Positions 45,651 to 55,395 are shown, numbered from the stretch's first letter. The stretch is DNA of 64,000 nucleotides from Candidatus Zixiibacteriota bacterium (GCA_030668485.1 DAOUTW010000011.1:1-64000); one strand, 5' to 3'. The notes: generated from the sequence alone by a model not told the origin. Numbers and translations: made by a program.

Positions 45651-46541
45651 TTAAGGCTTGCCGACCAGCCTCGTTTCTATACTATAATTCCGCTTCATAG
45701 GGATACTCATACTCTGCGCACCGGAGCCGACTATCTTCCCTACCGCAATACCGTTCGATTCCATCCGCACGAATATCCCCTCATTATAAGCGAAATACCA
45801 GGTATCAGTCCCGGTTATCGTGGCCGTGGTGACCAAATCGACACCTTCTTCCTGTCCCTTGCCGTTTACCGATCCGGTCACGACACCATTAATGACAACG
45901 CATTTTTTGCCATCGATTTTCATGACTCTGTCCAATTTGTTTTCGCTTATGAACACCATTTCAATCCCGAAATCACCCGATTTCTCTACAACGGTATCAG
46001 CCGTGATCCAGGTATCGCCGATCCGAATCGGACGCTGTGGCAAATCGGGAAACAAGGCATGAAATCCCGTAATAACACTCTGCTTCTTTCCCGAATAAAG
46101 CTCATATTGTATCGATTCTCCCTCAGGAAAATCAGTCTCTTTGCCCAGGTCTGAAAAAGTAAAAATAAAACTCTTCCCCACGACTCCGGACATATCAGGA
46201 GAAATCTCCCCTCGAGGCGTGCCCAGCTTTAACTTCATGGAATCGATAGTTAGTCCGACCTTGAAACCGTCCTTGATCTTTCCTGCGGCCCTTACCGAAA
46301 AATGACGAGTCTCATCGGTATCTATCTTGATCGACTTCCCCGCCGCTTCCAAATCCTGACTCGACTTACTCGACATATAATATTTCAGATTCTGGTTTTC
46401 CGGCATTTGATACTTCAGAACCAGACCGGCTTCAGAATCACCTATCATTTTCGTCTTGGCGGCGCATCCGGATATCACCATGATAATCGGGATCATCAGC
46501 ACGATCGGCCACCGGGTCAATAAGCTGCTCTGTCCAGACAT
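45651..46541 (-). CDS. Predicted lipoprotein of unknown function (DUF6263-like)
   Basis: 297 residues from ATG 46541 with an AGGAGG site at 7 bp; a GTG at 46547 is the alternative. The N-terminus (RWPIVLMIPIIMVISGCAAKTK) is a lipoprotein signal with lipobox ISGC at about residue 25, predicting an outer- or inner-membrane lipoprotein. The rest is beta-rich with a repeated GxDTWYFxY-type strand (GTDTWYFAYNEG) and resembles proteins annotated as DUF6263. No catalytic motif is seen. It ends convergently with the HDOD gene around the terminator. Confidence 0.72.
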   Translation of the reverse strand: MSGQSSLLTRWPIVLMIPIIMVISGCAAKTKMIGDSEAGLVLKYQMPENQNLKYYMSSKSSQDLEAAGKSIKIDTDETRHFSVRAAGKIKDGFKVGLTIDSMKLKLGTPRGEISPDMSGVVGKSFIFTFSDLGKETDFPEGESIQYELYSGKKQSVITGFHALFPDLPQRPIRIGDTWITADTVVEKSGDFGIEMVFISENKLDRVMKIDGKKCVVINGVVTGSVNGKGQEEGVDLVTTATITGTDTWYFAYNEGIFVRMESNGIAVGKIVGSGAQSMSIPMKRNYSIETRLVGKP

Positions 46542-46725
46542 ATCCACTCCTCCTCTTTGGAGTTTTAGAATAGAACCTCGTTTTCGGGCACTCTTCTGGT
46601 TATCCCGCCGGGTATAAATATCCCGGCAGGCACCTAATTACCCGGAGTCCGGACGTCCGGTCGTTTATTTAGCAGCTGCTTGAAAATCCTGGATGTTTAT
46701 TTATCTAAATGTATAGCGCTCGACA

Positions 46726-47364
46726 TTAAACAAATTCCACGTCTTCTTTCGCTCTGAAAAATACCAGCCCGTATATTATGCACGTAACCGGAACCAGTAG
46801 CAGAGACAACGGCGAAAGGATTACCGTAACCTCCAGAATACCGGCAATCATCCCCAGATAAGCCAGAGCATTTATCAGATTATTACCCATATCCGACAGT
46901 TTGAACAGTTTTACGGCGAAAATGATATCAATAACACCCATCGAGATCGTCGCCACCGACATAAATGAAATATAGACGATGGTAACAGCAGTCTCGGATG
47001 CCGGCCATATTGTAAAAAGCAATCCCTTCAGCGCCAGCGATCCGATCTGAAACAGGATATTCCATATAATCGCGATGGTGATCAGGACATCCAATTCATG
47101 AAACTGGTAGCGATCGTGAAGTAGTCGTCGGAACATTATCAAGATGTAAACGGAAAAACCGGTGAAAATCACAAACAGAAAATCGCTGGGACCGATTGTC
47201 GGCCCGGTGTACTTGAAAACAGCCGCCCCTATTACTCCCTGAATTATACCAATCCCAAACGCCAGCGGGAATAGAATGGCCATCGAAATCGACAGCCAGC
47301 CGGCAAGATTATAACGGTTTTCGCTCATTCCAGGCATCCCCCAGGTTAAATCATTCTCTAGCAT
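46726..47364 (-). CDS. DUF2975 membrane protein
   Basis: About 212 residues with four hydrophobic segments (about 25-50, 65-85, 105-130 and 160-195). The segment DVLITIAIIWNILFQIGSLALKG and the small size fit DUF2975. Such proteins almost always pair with a small Xre/YozG regulator, as here. The start is uncertain: TTG 47382, ATG 47364 (chosen, GGGA upstream) or ATG 47328. It lies 14 bp after the regulator gene in the same direction. Confidence 0.76.
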   Translation of the reverse strand: MLENDLTWGMPGMSENRYNLAGWLSISMAILFPLAFGIGIIQGVIGAAVFKYTGPTIGPSDFLFVIFTGFSVYILIMFRRLLHDRYQFHELDVLITIAIIWNILFQIGSLALKGLLFTIWPASETAVTIVYISFMSVATISMGVIDIIFAVKLFKLSDMGNNLINALAYLGMIAGILEVTVILSPLSLLLVPVTCIIYGLVFFRAKEDVEFV

Positions 47365-47378
47365 AACTGATCCCACGG

Positions 47379-47591
47379 TCAAATAAAATCAGGGATATAT
47401 TCCAGGATATCGCCGGGCTGGCATTCCAACTCCCGGCATATCGCCTCAAGGGTGCTAAACCTTATCCCTTTGACCTTTCCCGTCTTCAATAGCGAGAGGT
47501 TAGTCATCGATATGCCCATTCTTTTCGATAATTCAGTCAATGACATCTTCCTCTTCACCATGATCAAATCAATGTTTATCTGAATAGCCAT
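47379..47591 (-). CDS. Xre/YozG-family helix-turn-helix regulator
   Basis: About 70 residues from ATG 47591. The helix-turn-helix (about 14-35; MSLTELSKRMGISMTNLSLLK) and tail (GIRFSTLEAICRELECQPGDILEYI) are typical of YozG-like small regulators next to DUF2975 genes. It is immediately upstream of the DUF2975 gene and downstream of a perfect palindrome at 47628-47656, so it probably represses its own operon. An extension to 47645 would run into the operator region. Confidence 0.84.
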   Translation of the reverse strand: MAIQINIDLIMVKRKMSLTELSKRMGISMTNLSLLKTGKVKGIRFSTLEAICRELECQPGDILEYIPDFI

Positions 47592-47627
47592 ACGGTAAGT
47601 ATATACCGGATGTTTCAAAATGTCAAG

Positions 47628-47681
47628 AAATATTTTATGTTTCACATAAAATATTTGTCCTAATACATAAATTGTTTTATG
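47628..47681. promoter_or_regulatory. Palindromic operator upstream of the Xre-DUF2975 operon
   Basis: AAATATTTTATGT-TTC-ACATAAAATATTT (47628-47656) is a perfect 13-bp inverted repeat with a 3-bp spacer. A second, shorter palindrome, CATAAA-TTGT-TTTATG (47666-47681), shares the CATAAA half-site. Both are directly upstream of the regulator start at 47591. The most likely ligand is the regulator itself (autoregulation, inferred). Confidence 0.7.
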
Positions 47682-47790
47682 TTTTATCCGTATAATCGTC
47701 AGCTAAGTAATTGCCCATCAACTCTTTGACAATAACAGCCGAGATCCCATATCAATTTTAAAAAATCCGGGATTTTGCCCCTTTTTTATC

Positions 47791-47816
47791 TGCCGCCGCA
47801 ACCTCCTGCGGCGGCA
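47791..47816. terminator. Strong hairpin after the M28 peptidase gene
   Basis: TGCCGCCGCA, loop ACCTCC, TGCGGCGGCA: a perfect 10-bp GC-rich stem 30 bp past the stop of the minus-strand gene at 47846. No T-run follows on the minus strand (it continues GATAAAAAAG), so termination is likely but not classical. Confidence 0.55.
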
Positions 47817-47845
47817 AATTCTGACATTTTGTCAATACTTTCCGA

Positions 47846-50476
47846 TTAAAGCTGGCAGCAATCATCGACCGGAGCCGAACCGCCTTTGAAAATATGATTT
47901 ATCAGGTAAACGGCATCCCCGACGTCCACATTGTCGTCGCCGTTGGAGTCGCCGACACACAATGGGAATGGCGCCGGCCCCCCCTTGAAAATGTAATTTA
48001 TAAGAAATACCCCATCACCGATATTAAGCTGATAATCCATGCCGGCGTCACCGCAAACAAACGGCTTCCAGATATGAAAACTGTAAGTCCTCTCACTGGG
48101 AACGCCATTCCCGTCTTCCGCTCTGGCGGTAAATGAAACAATTCCGGTATCGGATGGAACTCCGGAAAGGAGTCCGTCTGTCGACAGGCTCAACCCGGTG
48201 CCGTCCAGATCGCTGTTTATGTCCATCCACGTCACAGGATCATGACAACTCGTGACATCGAGTTGCTGATTATATGGATTCCCGAAAATCTCGTCGGGGA
48301 GCAAGTCAGTCAGAATATGCGGTGCATAGGAGTACACTGTGATTTTCACTGCATCAACAGCCGCCTCCACCTCCGAATCATAGTTCAGGTCACAGGCATC
48401 GAAACGAAGCCGTACTGTCGATTCCGGCGTGAAAAAATCGCTGACCCAATGTTTCCGATAATACCAGTCACCGGAAGACTCTCCCGTCGGACCGACCACC
48501 TCCACCAGATTAATCTGTTCCCCATGGAGGAGATACACCTTAAATATATCCTCGTAGCCTGAGGCGCCGAGATCATTGGAAAACCAGCGAGCATACTCAA
48601 CAATTGCATCCCCGGGGAAGATATCGATAGCCGGTGATATCAGGGCGGTAGTACCGTTATCGACATCGGAAAATATCGAATGATCGGTAATATAACATCT
48701 GCCGGAACCGTCATAATCGAACTTGGGAACCGACCCGTTGCCGCTGGCCTTATATCGTTCCCAATCTCCACTGGTAGCGTTGCCCGTCACCGACCACCCC
48801 AAATCGGTTTCAAAATTATCATCAAGAATCGCCGTGACATTCGAGGCCTTGAGCGCTTGAGTCGGATTGAGGGGATCGGGATAGAAACATACTGTACTGG
48901 TTACGTCCTCAGAGGCCATGACATAATAATCAAGACGCTCACCGCATTCAAGAGATGGGAATGGCACGGTATAAATTCCATCACCGCAATCAGCTAAGGG
49001 GAACGTTATTGGGGATCCGCCATCTATGATACAAACCAATTGAGCGGTGCCGGGTGACAAAACGCCTCCGGCGTACTCCTCAATATTGACCGTCAGGGAA
49101 TCGGCCGAGCCGGGAAGGAAAAACGTCGTAGGTCCCTCGGGACAACTGATCAATAGAGTCGGGTCGGGAACATAGCTGCCGTCCACATAGTAAGCGGTAG
49201 CAAGTGAAGCCATCGTCATCCTTGTCATATAATCAAAATCCAGATAAGTGGTGCTATCCCGCGCCGAATGATAGACATTTGAGAATATGGCTTCGTGAGC
49301 GAAAACCACATCATAACCGAGCTGTGAGAAGGGAGCATGATCGGAGCCACCGCTTGCCCCGCTGAGATGTCCCTCAATACCGACTGAAGGCAGAGAATCC
49401 GACAGAGCGGCCCAAATAGAAGCATAGGCGGTGGAAGGACCATGGTAAAGCTTGGCGTGGGCCGAATTCCGATAGAATCCGATCATATCCAGGTTTAACA
49501 TAAAAACTATTCTGTCGTTATTCTCAACCGCTTTCTCCGCATAATCATAAGCTCCCAATAACCCTTCTTCTTCGCAGTCGAAAAGAATAAAGACAATTTC
49601 CATGTTGGTCTCGATATCGCTCAAGACTCGTGCAATTTCTAAAACCCCGGCGGTACCCGAACCGTTATCATCCGCGCCGGGGCTGACCGCCTCGGTATCA
49701 AAGTGAGCTCCGACTATAATCTGGTCGTGCGGATAGAGAGTGCCGGCTTTTCGGGCGACAACATTCCACCCATGATACAAATGCGTACCATACCAATCCA
49801 GTCTCCAGAATTCATCCAGATAGACCGAGTCATACCCGAACTCTCTAAACTTATCCTCCAAATCGCCTGCCACCCCTTGATTCGATCCAGCCGGCCTTCC
49901 TCGGTAATTCTGCAGCCAGTAAGAATACGATTCTATCGAATCCTGAGAAATCAGCTCTACCAGCGAATCAAGTTCGATACCGAGATCCGGCGCTCGCAAT
50001 CGCTTGCCCAACTCATCCTGATCCTTATAGACAATTCTTAGATCGGCTGCGGGTATCGGAGCCAGACCCAAATCATCTCTGGCATCCATAGCCTCAGACG
50101 GTTTGACCAGGAACAGCCGAAGCCCTTCCTCCTCAAACACCAAAGGAAAACGACCGACATTTGACCGATCATGTCGAATATCCAAAGCCAGATGCCTGCG
50201 ATCGACATCGCTTGTTATGAGCGTATATTTCAACCCTGATCTGGCAAGTTGATCGGCATGAACCGGGCCGGCCAGAATAAGATATCCATCTCCGACCCGC
50301 AAAATGGCATTGGCGCCAAACCCGGACAGCAGCCCCGCTTCTTCATGACTACCGACCTCGACATGATAAAGATCGGTCGCGATTGATGGCCGGTCACTTC
50401 TATCAGTGTCCTGCGCAAAACCGATACTGACAAGTATAAGCATTGCGATAAGCAACCAAATTGAACGATGAAGCAT
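47846..50476 (-). CDS. Secreted M28 metallopeptidase with dockerin-like C-terminus
   Basis: 876 residues with an AGGAGGTTT site and signal peptide (about 1-21). The peptidase domain (about 195-410) has all M28 zinc ligands: HFD at about 256, ADDNGSG, CEEEG, NLDM and GSDHAPF. It is therefore probably an active aminopeptidase. A beta-rich region follows, with an Ig-like putative domain (LPDEIFGNPYNQQL) at about 740. Two dockerin-like repeats (CGDAGMDYQLNIGDGVFLIN; GDSNGDDNVDVGDAVYLIN) end the protein with DDCCQL. There is no T9SS-type domain. The start ATG is well supported. Confidence 0.87.
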   Translation of the reverse strand: MLHRSIWLLIAMLILVSIGFAQDTDRSDRPSIATDLYHVEVGSHEEAGLLSGFGANAILRVGDGYLILAGPVHADQLARSGLKYTLITSDVDRRHLALDIRHDRSNVGRFPLVFEEEGLRLFLVKPSEAMDARDDLGLAPIPAADLRIVYKDQDELGKRLRAPDLGIELDSLVELISQDSIESYSYWLQNYRGRPAGSNQGVAGDLEDKFREFGYDSVYLDEFWRLDWYGTHLYHGWNVVARKAGTLYPHDQIIVGAHFDTEAVSPGADDNGSGTAGVLEIARVLSDIETNMEIVFILFDCEEEGLLGAYDYAEKAVENNDRIVFMLNLDMIGFYRNSAHAKLYHGPSTAYASIWAALSDSLPSVGIEGHLSGASGGSDHAPFSQLGYDVVFAHEAIFSNVYHSARDSTTYLDFDYMTRMTMASLATAYYVDGSYVPDPTLLISCPEGPTTFFLPGSADSLTVNIEEYAGGVLSPGTAQLVCIIDGGSPITFPLADCGDGIYTVPFPSLECGERLDYYVMASEDVTSTVCFYPDPLNPTQALKASNVTAILDDNFETDLGWSVTGNATSGDWERYKASGNGSVPKFDYDGSGRCYITDHSIFSDVDNGTTALISPAIDIFPGDAIVEYARWFSNDLGASGYEDIFKVYLLHGEQINLVEVVGPTGESSGDWYYRKHWVSDFFTPESTVRLRFDACDLNYDSEVEAAVDAVKITVYSYAPHILTDLLPDEIFGNPYNQQLDVTSCHDPVTWMDINSDLDGTGLSLSTDGLLSGVPSDTGIVSFTARAEDGNGVPSERTYSFHIWKPFVCGDAGMDYQLNIGDGVFLINYIFKGGPAPFPLCVGDSNGDDNVDVGDAVYLINHIFKGGSAPVDDCCQL

Positions 50477-50765
50477 TATAAACCTCCTAAATGCGGCGGC
50501 GAAGAAGTCTGCACTTAACTGTAGCTATCTAGCGGGATCAATCCTACAACAGGGCGATTGGTGGGAATCGCCTGTTTAAATATTATAGCTTTCGGCGGTC
50601 GATTTGTCAACGATTAAGAAAATTGCAGGGATTGACAAGTGGCAGACCCGATTAATTACCTCAGGCATTGAACCAATCATTCCTTGATATCATGGAAATG
50701 AATCCGCTACGACATTTTTTATAATTTTGATCAGTCAATCAAATCATTTTCTTGTCGTCAAAATG

Positions 50766-52202
50766 TCAATGCCGACTGCACTTAATCTCAATCGCCTCAG
50801 CATCAACCGACTCGTCAAGGTAATCATTGAGATGATCACCGTTGATGCATTCATGTTCCTGTCGGCGAGCAATCCGCTGAATATTGAGCAAGTGTTTGGC
50901 GCTGATATTATCGGTCGTAGTATTTTTGCCGCCGCTCCCGCAGGCCAGCGTCATCGAAGGCTGAAGCGCATTATAAGTCCCGCCCAGAGCTCCATGCGAA
51001 GCCGGCGTATTGACGAGGATCCGGCCGGCGTTCATCACCGACGCGAAATATTCTATTCTTTCCTCATTATTGGAGAAAATACTGACCGTATGCCCCAGCC
51101 CCCCATTAATATTGATCTTGCGGCAAAGATCGATAGCATGATCGATTCCATTGGCCTCGTAAAAAGCCAGAACCGGGGCCAGGATTTCCAGCGAAAGCGG
51201 CGAATGAAGTCCGACTTCCGTCAATTTCGCAATAAGCAGGGTCGTATCGGGAGGAACATCAATCCCGGCCATTTTGGCTATAGTCGTTGCCGACTGCCCG
51301 ATAACCTCGACCCTCATCACTTTCGACGCCTTGTTGAATGCGACCGGTTCAAGCTTCTCGATCTCCTCGGGTGAAAGGAAGTACGCCTTGCGCTTTTTTA
51401 ATTCCGTAATCATTTCTTCGACATGGCACTTCCTGACCACCAGCGCCTGCTCGCTGGCGCAAATGGTGCCGTTATCAAAAGTCTTGGAGATAAAAATCTG
51501 CTCCACCGCAAAAGGGACATCGGCGCTTTTACCGATAAATACCGGAACATTACCGGGACCGATTCCTATGGCAGGATTTCCGGAACTATAAGCGGCGCGA
51601 ACCAATGCGGTCGATCCGGTCGCCAGAATCAGCGCCGTCTTCCGATGCCGCATAAATTCAATCGTCTGCTCTTCGGTCGAACGCTTGATCCACTGAATAC
51701 AATTCTCCGGAGCGCCCGCCTCCAGCGCAGCCTCATAGCATACCCGCGCCGCCTCAATGGAACATTTTTTCGCCGCCCCGTGAGGGCGAATAATAATCGG
51801 ATTCCGCGTTTTCAGAGCGATGAGTATTTTGAACAACACTGTCGACGTCGGATTGGTAATCGGTGTAATAGTAAAAATCGGTCCGATCGGTTGAGCGATC
51901 TCAACAATCTCGTTTTCTTTGTCCTCGGCAATGATTCCGACCGTTTTGAGATCTTTTATATCCTTATATACAAAACGCGTCGCGATCACGTTCTTGATTA
52001 CCTTGTCTTTCCAAACGCCCAAGCGAGTCTCTTCATAGGCCATCTTGGCCAGCTTAATTCGGTTATTGAAACCGGCTTTATATGCCGCCTTCACAATCTT
52101 ATCCGTCTGCTGCTGATCATACTTGCGAAACTCGATCCCGGCCCGCACCGCATCATTCATCACAGCGTCTACATCGAGACCCTTTTTAACCGTATCACTC
52201 AT
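50766..52202 (-). CDS. Acylating aldehyde dehydrogenase (AdhE N-terminal/EutE type)
   Basis: About 478 residues from ATG 52202; the open frame to 52244 is an unlikely extension. Aldehyde dehydrogenase fold with the catalytic Cys in SKTFDNGTICASEQAL (about 250), glycine-rich region LATGSTALVRAAYSSGNPAIGIGPGN, and GGLGHTVSIF and GSGGKNTTTDNIS in the second half. These are features of CoA-acylating acetaldehyde dehydrogenases. It would interconvert an aldehyde, CoA and NAD with acyl-CoA and NADH. There is no alcohol-dehydrogenase half and no obvious microcompartment signal. A single gene, with no partner pathway genes nearby. Confidence 0.86.
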   Translation of the reverse strand: MSDTVKKGLDVDAVMNDAVRAGIEFRKYDQQQTDKIVKAAYKAGFNNRIKLAKMAYEETRLGVWKDKVIKNVIATRFVYKDIKDLKTVGIIAEDKENEIVEIAQPIGPIFTITPITNPTSTVLFKILIALKTRNPIIIRPHGAAKKCSIEAARVCYEAALEAGAPENCIQWIKRSTEEQTIEFMRHRKTALILATGSTALVRAAYSSGNPAIGIGPGNVPVFIGKSADVPFAVEQIFISKTFDNGTICASEQALVVRKCHVEEMITELKKRKAYFLSPEEIEKLEPVAFNKASKVMRVEVIGQSATTIAKMAGIDVPPDTTLLIAKLTEVGLHSPLSLEILAPVLAFYEANGIDHAIDLCRKININGGLGHTVSIFSNNEERIEYFASVMNAGRILVNTPASHGALGGTYNALQPSMTLACGSGGKNTTTDNISAKHLLNIQRIARRQEHECINGDHLNDYLDESVDAEAIEIKCSRH

Positions 52203-52641
52203 TTCATTCCACCCCAGATAAAAGAATAACCAAAACAGACCCATTCAGTAATTTATTACAAGATAGTAATCCCATAGAATCAGAGCAAACAGAAAGAGAC
52301 CCAAAACCAAGTAGGTAATTAACTGAATAATATGCTTGACAAATCACCTCAAATGTTGTTATTTACATCCACTTGTAGAGCATTCACCTCGCACTTCAAT
52401 AATTTTGACCTACAACAAATTCTTCGGAATTAACTATCTGGCCGGTACCACTCGTACTCGCGAAATGTAGTTGAGCACGTGAAAACCAAAATGGTCTCTA
52501 TGGGCAAAAGACAGGAGCACTGGTATAGTAAGCTTGGCAGGCGAGATGTCCGTCAACCACAAAAAAGTACATTTAGTGCGAAGAGATAATGAACATAGGA
52601 GAAATATTATTATTCTCAAAGCTTAAGGATGGAGGTAATCA
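52203..52641. other. Divergent intergenic region
   Basis: About 440 bp between the aldehyde dehydrogenase and the secreted protein at 52642. AT-rich, with a GGAGG site at its right end. The one short minus-strand open frame here has no domain or signal and is probably not a gene. No hairpin or known regulatory motif was noted. Confidence 0.45.
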
Positions 52642-55020
52642 ATGAAACCAGCCACAAATCGTCGAATTATTCTTTCGGGGCTGATACTACTAATGTTTTT
52701 TGCTGCTTCTGCGCATGCCCTAAAATACCAATCTACAAGTAACGGTTATTATTATGATCCATCCAATTGGCAGGTATCCACCGATGGGGGTATCACCTAT
52801 CAGCCAGCCACAAGCGCCCCGACGAAAGATGACGACGTGGAGATTGTTGGTGGCCATGTAATAGAGCTTGTTCGGTTTGAGCCTTTGGTTGCGAAGAATT
52901 TGATTATCACAAACGGGGATATCACAGGCTCATCACCTGGCGTAGATGTCCTCATTAATGTATCAGGAAAAATATCCATCGGCAAAAATTGCAATATCAC
53001 GGCTCGGCCGGGTGCCAATAGTGCCTTAGAAGGCGGTAATATTAGTGTTACCGCGGGCGGGAATATTGTGGTGGATGGTGATATCAAAACGCCTGACGGT
53101 TCGGATCATCATACCGGAAGTATTTCTATTACTGCTGGAGGCGACATTAATATCGATGGCGATGTAAAAACAGGAAAAGCCGAGGGAAATGCCGGGTCAG
53201 ATGGAGCATGTTCGGGAAACATAGATATAAAGGCCAAAGGCAAAATTTACAAGAAGGACGACTGCCATATTGAGACCGGCGATGCGGCCAATGACGGCAA
53301 ACCGGCCAGCTTACCCAGCTTTCCAGCCGGTTATGGTGGCTCTTCGGGTAACATTACCATAGCAGGTGGAGGGAAAGCGGCAAGCGAAGGGCTAACTGAG
53401 AATGTGAATACGAAGAAGCTTAAAACGGGTACCAAGGGCAATAAGGGTTTGGACACCACTGGAGATACAACGTTCCCCCCCCCCCAAGACGGCACAAAGG
53501 GGAAAATCAGAGAAAGCGAGACCCATACAGTCAGCATCTGTGCGAATCCCCTCATACCGGGATCGGCCGGCATGGATGCCGGATTGATTACATTGGCCGC
53601 CTTCGATTCCATCATAATTCGCGATCTTAGCGAGGCGGCGATAACCGCTACTGGTGCAATCCATATATGTGTTTCGGGCGGCACTTTGTTTCTAACGGGA
53701 TGCGCACCAGGATCTATCATCTCTGATGATTCAATCTATATCGACGCGGCGCAAATAATCACCGACCCGGGAGTTACAATTAATGATATTATGGAACCTG
53801 ATCCGGTCCTTTGTCCTTGCCCTATTTCAGAGCTATATGATTTCACCATAGTCAACATTAGCAAAATGCATGATGTTTTACAGGGCCACTATATCGATGT
53901 CCCGATCACCATCGAGAATAGTGATCTCGACATGGGCGGCTTCGATTTCCTGATTGCATATGACGCCTCGGCGCTGGCCTTTACCGAAGCTGAACCGGGG
54001 CAGTTGCTCGAGGACTGCGGCTGGGAATACTTCACCTATCGCTACGGTGTCGATGGTAATTGCGGCGATGCCTGTCCGTCAGGCCTATTGCGGATAATAG
54101 CCATTGCCGAAACCAATAACGGTCCCAATCACCCCTCATGCTATGGTCCGCCGGATACTGATCCCCATGAATTGGCAAAAATGAAATTCTTTGTAACCAA
54201 TGATAGAACCTTTGAATGCCAATATGCCCCCATTTATTTCTTCTGGGATGATTGCAACGACAACGCCATATCCAGTATTGACGGAGAGATACTGTTAATT
54301 GACCGTGCCATCTATGATTTTGAAGAAAATCGGATCATCTGGGATGAAGACGATGACGATCAGTTCCCTGAAGATGAACGCATCCCGTTTGTCGGAGCGC
54401 CTGATTTTTGCCTGAATCCTGACCCGGACAAACCCTCGGCACTGAGGGCCATTGATTTCGTCTACGGCGGTATCGATATCGTTTGCGCCGACTCAATCGA
54501 CCTTCGCGGTGATATCAACTGCAACGGCCTTCCCAACGAAATCGCCGATGCCGTTATGTTCACCAATTTCTTTATCAGCGGGCTGAGTGCATTTGGTGAT
54601 CATGTCGAAGCTTCAATCGCGGCTTCCGATGTCAATGCCGACGGAATCGCGCTCTCGGTGGCTGATCTTGTCTATATGGTTCGCGTAATCATCGGCGATG
54701 CCAACCCCTACGCAAAAGCAACTCCGTATGCTGAAGCCGCATCGGTCCATACCTCGGTCAACCATTCCGCCTTCGGAGTTTCGACCAAGGCACCGGTGGC
54801 CATTGGAGCCGGATATTTCGTCTTCGAATATTCCGGATATGAAGTCGGTGAACCGCAGCTGATCAACGGCGCTTCCGATATGACGCTCATTTACAGCAAC
54901 GCCGACGGGGTACTGAAAGTCCTGGTGTACAGTATGGAGAAGGGCGTCAGGATCCCTGCCGGCACGGAAAGCGTTTTTGCCGTTCCGATTGACGGCCAGG
55001 GCGAAATAGTGATGACCTAG
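52642..55020 (+). CDS. Secreted beta-helix/cohesin-like/dockerin-like protein, ends at an in-frame TAG
   Basis: 792 residues with GGAGG upstream and a signal peptide (about 1-26). Region 30-390 is Gly-rich and repetitive (GGNISVTAGGNIVVDGDIK), typical of a right-handed beta-helix. An 11-bp C run sits at 53475-53485. Region about 410-570 resembles a cohesin-like fold (IDVPITIENSDLDMGGFDFLIAYDASAL). Then a dockerin/EF-hand-like pair (INCNGLPNEIADAVMFTNFF and ASDVNADGIALSVADLVYMV). The frame stops at TAG (55018-55020), yet the next 114 codons, in the same frame, encode a complete T9SS-type domain (see 55021). So the mature protein lacks its export signal unless the stop is read through. Confidence 0.78.
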   Translation: MKPATNRRIILSGLILLMFFAASAHALKYQSTSNGYYYDPSNWQVSTDGGITYQPATSAPTKDDDVEIVGGHVIELVRFEPLVAKNLIITNGDITGSSPGVDVLINVSGKISIGKNCNITARPGANSALEGGNISVTAGGNIVVDGDIKTPDGSDHHTGSISITAGGDINIDGDVKTGKAEGNAGSDGACSGNIDIKAKGKIYKKDDCHIETGDAANDGKPASLPSFPAGYGGSSGNITIAGGGKAASEGLTENVNTKKLKTGTKGNKGLDTTGDTTFPPPQDGTKGKIRESETHTVSICANPLIPGSAGMDAGLITLAAFDSIIIRDLSEAAITATGAIHICVSGGTLFLTGCAPGSIISDDSIYIDAAQIITDPGVTINDIMEPDPVLCPCPISELYDFTIVNISKMHDVLQGHYIDVPITIENSDLDMGGFDFLIAYDASALAFTEAEPGQLLEDCGWEYFTYRYGVDGNCGDACPSGLLRIIAIAETNNGPNHPSCYGPPDTDPHELAKMKFFVTNDRTFECQYAPIYFFWDDCNDNAISSIDGEILLIDRAIYDFEENRIIWDEDDDDQFPEDERIPFVGAPDFCLNPDPDKPSALRAIDFVYGGIDIVCADSIDLRGDINCNGLPNEIADAVMFTNFFISGLSAFGDHVEASIAASDVNADGIALSVADLVYMVRVIIGDANPYAKATPYAEAASVHTSVNHSAFGVSTKAPVAIGAGYFVFEYSGYEVGEPQLINGASDMTLIYSNADGVLKVLVYSMEKGVRIPAGTESVFAVPIDGQGEIVMT

Positions 55021-55365
55021 GCACAGCTGTCTGACTATGATGGCAATCTTCTGGAGGTCACTCTCGACAAACAAGGTATTCTGCCCTCAGAATACTCCCT
55101 GCATCAGAACTACCCGAATCCGTTTAATCCCTCGACCACGATCTTCTATGAATTACCGGCTCCCTCTCATGTCAGGATTGAGGTCTTCAATGTCCTCGGT
55201 CAAGTAGTTGCGACCCTTCTCGATGGTCAGGAAGAGGCAGGAATTCACAGCGTGCAATGGGATAGCAAAGACGAATCGGGAAGCAGGGTGGCCAGCGGTG
55301 TTTACTTCTACCGCATCACCACACCCGAATTCACCTCTGAAAAGAAGATGGTGCTTATGAAGTGA
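55021..55365 (+). pseudogene. In-frame T9SS-type C-terminal domain after the TAG
   Basis: Continuing in the same frame as the gene at 52642, 114 codons encode a domain including LHQNYPNPFNPSTTIFYELP, VFNVLGQVVATLLDG, GSRVASGVYFYRIT and KKMVLMK, ending at TGA 55363. A strong terminator begins 31 bp later (55396), so this domain belongs to the same transcript. The separation by one TAG points to a nonsense change (for example GAG or CAG to TAG), a base error, or programmed read-through. Confidence 0.8.
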
Positions 55366-55395
55366 TATGGATTCGGTAACCAACGGATACTTTTG

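Noticed and set aside
46601-46660. Hairpins after the DUF2975 gene (GCCGGG/CCCGGC and CCGGACGTCCGG)
   Set aside because: Inverted repeats are real, but no T-run follows on the transcribed strand, so calling a terminator is not justified.
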